A stretch of 64,000 nucleotides of DNA from Sphingomonadaceae bacterium (lineage in GTDB: Bacteria > Pseudomonadota > Alphaproteobacteria > Sphingomonadales > Sphingomonadaceae): positions 1,116,001 through 1,180,000 of the forward strand of contig JACKLA010000001.1 in NCBI GenBank assembly GCA_024236155.1. The letters are read 5' to 3'. The translations under genes were made by a program, and so were the position numbers. The notes beneath the pieces are model-generated. The model saw only the letters and a program-made list of their open reading frames with translations, was not told the DNA's origin and did not search any database. This document shows, piece by piece, positions 62,840-64,000 of this stretch. Position 1 is the stretch's first letter. Each line of letters begins with the position of its first letter.

Positions 62840-62957
62840 AGGCGTGTGTTGCGGTTTTACTACAAATTGTCGTGCTCGCACCAAACAGCACCAATTCTGC
62901 CCTTGCTACATTGCACCGCGCCAGCGCGCACGATAGCTTCGCAACCAAGGAGAGAGG

Positions 62958-64000
62958 ATGGGCCGCCAACCCACAGGGAAGCCGACAAGCTTCGATATTG
63001 CCTATCTCGCCGGGGTTTCCCAACCCACGGTCAGCCGGGCCTTGCGCGGCGACAGGGCAGTCAGCCAGAAGACGCGCGAACGGATCGAGCGGATCGCGCG
63101 CGAACTCAATTACACGGTCGACAAGAACGCATCCTCGCTCCGTTCGCAGCGGGCCAATACGATTGCGCTGCTGTTCTTCGAGGATCCGACGGCAGACGAT
63201 TCCAATATCAACCCGTTCTTCCTCTCGATGCTGGGTTCGATCACCCGCGAATGTGCCAATCGCGGGCTCGACCTGCTGATATCCTTCCAGCGGATGGAGG
63301 ATGACTGGCACGTCAAATACCAGGACAGCCACCGCGCCGACGGGCTGATCCTGCTCGGCTATGGCGATTACACCGCCTATGAACAACGGCTCGAGCAGCT
63401 GGTTGCGCAGGGCACCCATTTTGTGCGCTGGGGTTCGGTGCGAGAGGACAATATCGGGCCGACGGTCGGCTCGGACAATTTCGGTGCCGGGAGGCAGGCG
63501 GGCGAGCACCTGCTCTCGCTGGGGCGCAGGAAGATCGCATTCCTTGGCGATGCGGACGAGGGCTATCCCGAATTTGCCGATCGCTATGCCGGGTGCTGCG
63601 CCGCCATGCGCGCGGCGGGGGTCGAACCGGACAAGGCGCTGCGGCGCGATGCGCTGACCAATGAGGCCGATGGATACAGCGCAGCGCGTTCGCTGATCGA
63701 CGGCCCGGCATCGTTCGATGCGATCTTTGCAGCCAGCGACCTGATCGCCATCGGTGCGATGCGCGCGCTGGCCGAAGCGGGTCTGTCCGTCCCGGCGGAT
63801 GTGGCCATTGTCGGCTTCGACGATATTCCCGCAGCCGGCCACACCAGCCCGCCGCTTACAACACTGATGCAGGATATCAGGGGCGCAGGCACCGCATTGC
63901 TCGATGTGCTGACCGAGGCAATCGAAAGCGATGCGATCACAAGGCGGCAGCTGCCCGCGCGGCTGGTCGTGCGGGCCAGTACGGGCACTGGCCCCGCCGC
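62958..64000 (+). CDS. LacI-family regulator of the glucan locus (partial)
   Basis: About 347 residues are visible and only the last few are cut by the window edge. The N-terminal helix-turn-helix is FDIAYLAGVSQPTVSRALRG, followed by the hinge ELNYTVDKNASSLRS. The periplasmic-binding-like domain has TIALLFFEDPTADDSNINPF, DGLILLGYGDYT, RKIAFLGDADEGYPEFADRY and FDAIFAASDLIAIGAMRALA. AAGGAGAGAGG precedes the ATG. It is divergent from the TonB receptor, so it probably represses the operon in the absence of a maltodextrin-derived effector. Confidence 0.94.
   Translation, partial: MGRQPTGKPTSFDIAYLAGVSQPTVSRALRGDRAVSQKTRERIERIARELNYTVDKNASSLRSQRANTIALLFFEDPTADDSNINPFFLSMLGSITRECANRGLDLLISFQRMEDDWHVKYQDSHRADGLILLGYGDYTAYEQRLEQLVAQGTHFVRWGSVREDNIGPTVGSDNFGAGRQAGEHLLSLGRRKIAFLGDADEGYPEFADRYAGCCAAMRAAGVEPDKALRRDALTNEADGYSAARSLIDGPASFDAIFAASDLIAIGAMRALAEAGLSVPADVAIVGFDDIPAAGHTSPPLTTLMQDIRGAGTALLDVLTEAIESDAITRRQLPARLVVRASTGTGPA

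Noticed and set aside
62685..63842. Upstream extension of the TonB receptor frame
   Set aside because: The added 386 codons cross the operator region and the LacI-type gene; GTG at 62684 with a ribosome site and signal peptide is the real start.

Overview
The window is high-GC DNA from an aerobic, carotenoid-forming alphaproteobacterium. The best fit is Sphingomonadales, probably an Erythrobacter-like member of the Erythrobacteraceae. This rests on the crtY-crtI-crtB set, the dense packing of short operons with 4-base start/stop overlaps, the many exported peptidases, a TonB-dependent receptor carbohydrate locus with tryptophan-halogenase-like flavoproteins, and several acyl-CoA dehydrogenase clusters. 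No rRNA, tRNA, IS element, prophage or CRISPR array was seen.

Layout. 1-8.3 kb: the biotin-carrying subunit of an acyl-CoA (probably methylcrotonyl-CoA) carboxylase, cut by the left edge, sits downstream of crtB. A LOG-family gene and two small exported-protein genes follow, then the crtY-crtI operon. 8.4-19.5 kb: a peptidase and amidohydrolase region (S9 peptidase, amidohydrolase with a PqqB-like metallo-hydrolase, DUF885 protein), a Baeyer-Villiger-type monooxygenase behind a terminator and an FNR-like box, a thioesterase, and an SRAP-family protein that lacks its catalytic residues. 19.5-25.5 kb: a TPP riboswitch and thiC, then an AT-rich DUF6119/TIGR04141 gene ending on the thiC stop codon. 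After it come two copies of a yaiI-type gene (one with an in-frame palindromic repeat, one frameshifted) and a small HTH gene that runs into a five-copy, 21-22 bp phased repeat. 25.5-38.6 kb: housekeeping and envelope genes, including a PhnA-like protein, a GFA protein, lipoproteins, a TPR-sulfotransferase, a fasciclin protein, an S41 peptidase, a PEBP protein, a SWIB protein, an M19 dipeptidase, dapD, and a subtilisin that looks like a lipoprotein autotransporter.

38.6-51.4 kb is a catabolic island: an ACAD10/11-type kinase, a zinc alcohol dehydrogenase and an ACAD11-like dehydrogenase in one operon; a GPH-type transporter with an SDR; a paired acyl-CoA dehydrogenase operon with a second SDR; and an alpha/beta hydrolase divergent from another acyl-CoA dehydrogenase. 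Two divergent promoters here share a palindromic motif with core ACGTAAGCG, which suggests one regulator. 51.4-64 kb is a maltodextrin/alpha-glucan locus: a LacI-type regulator diverges from a TonB receptor gene, followed on the same strand by halogenase-like, alpha-amylase, GH13 alpha-glucosidase, GH97 and a second halogenase-like gene, nearly all overlapping by 1-4 bases.

All calls come from reading the sequence and recalling family motifs. No database search or folding program was run. The least-explained items are the dispersed structured repeat shared by the yaiI gene and the 47.0-kb intergenic region, the phased repeats after the HTH gene, the DUF6119 insertion, the degenerate SRAP protein, and the halogenase-like pair inside the glucan operon.
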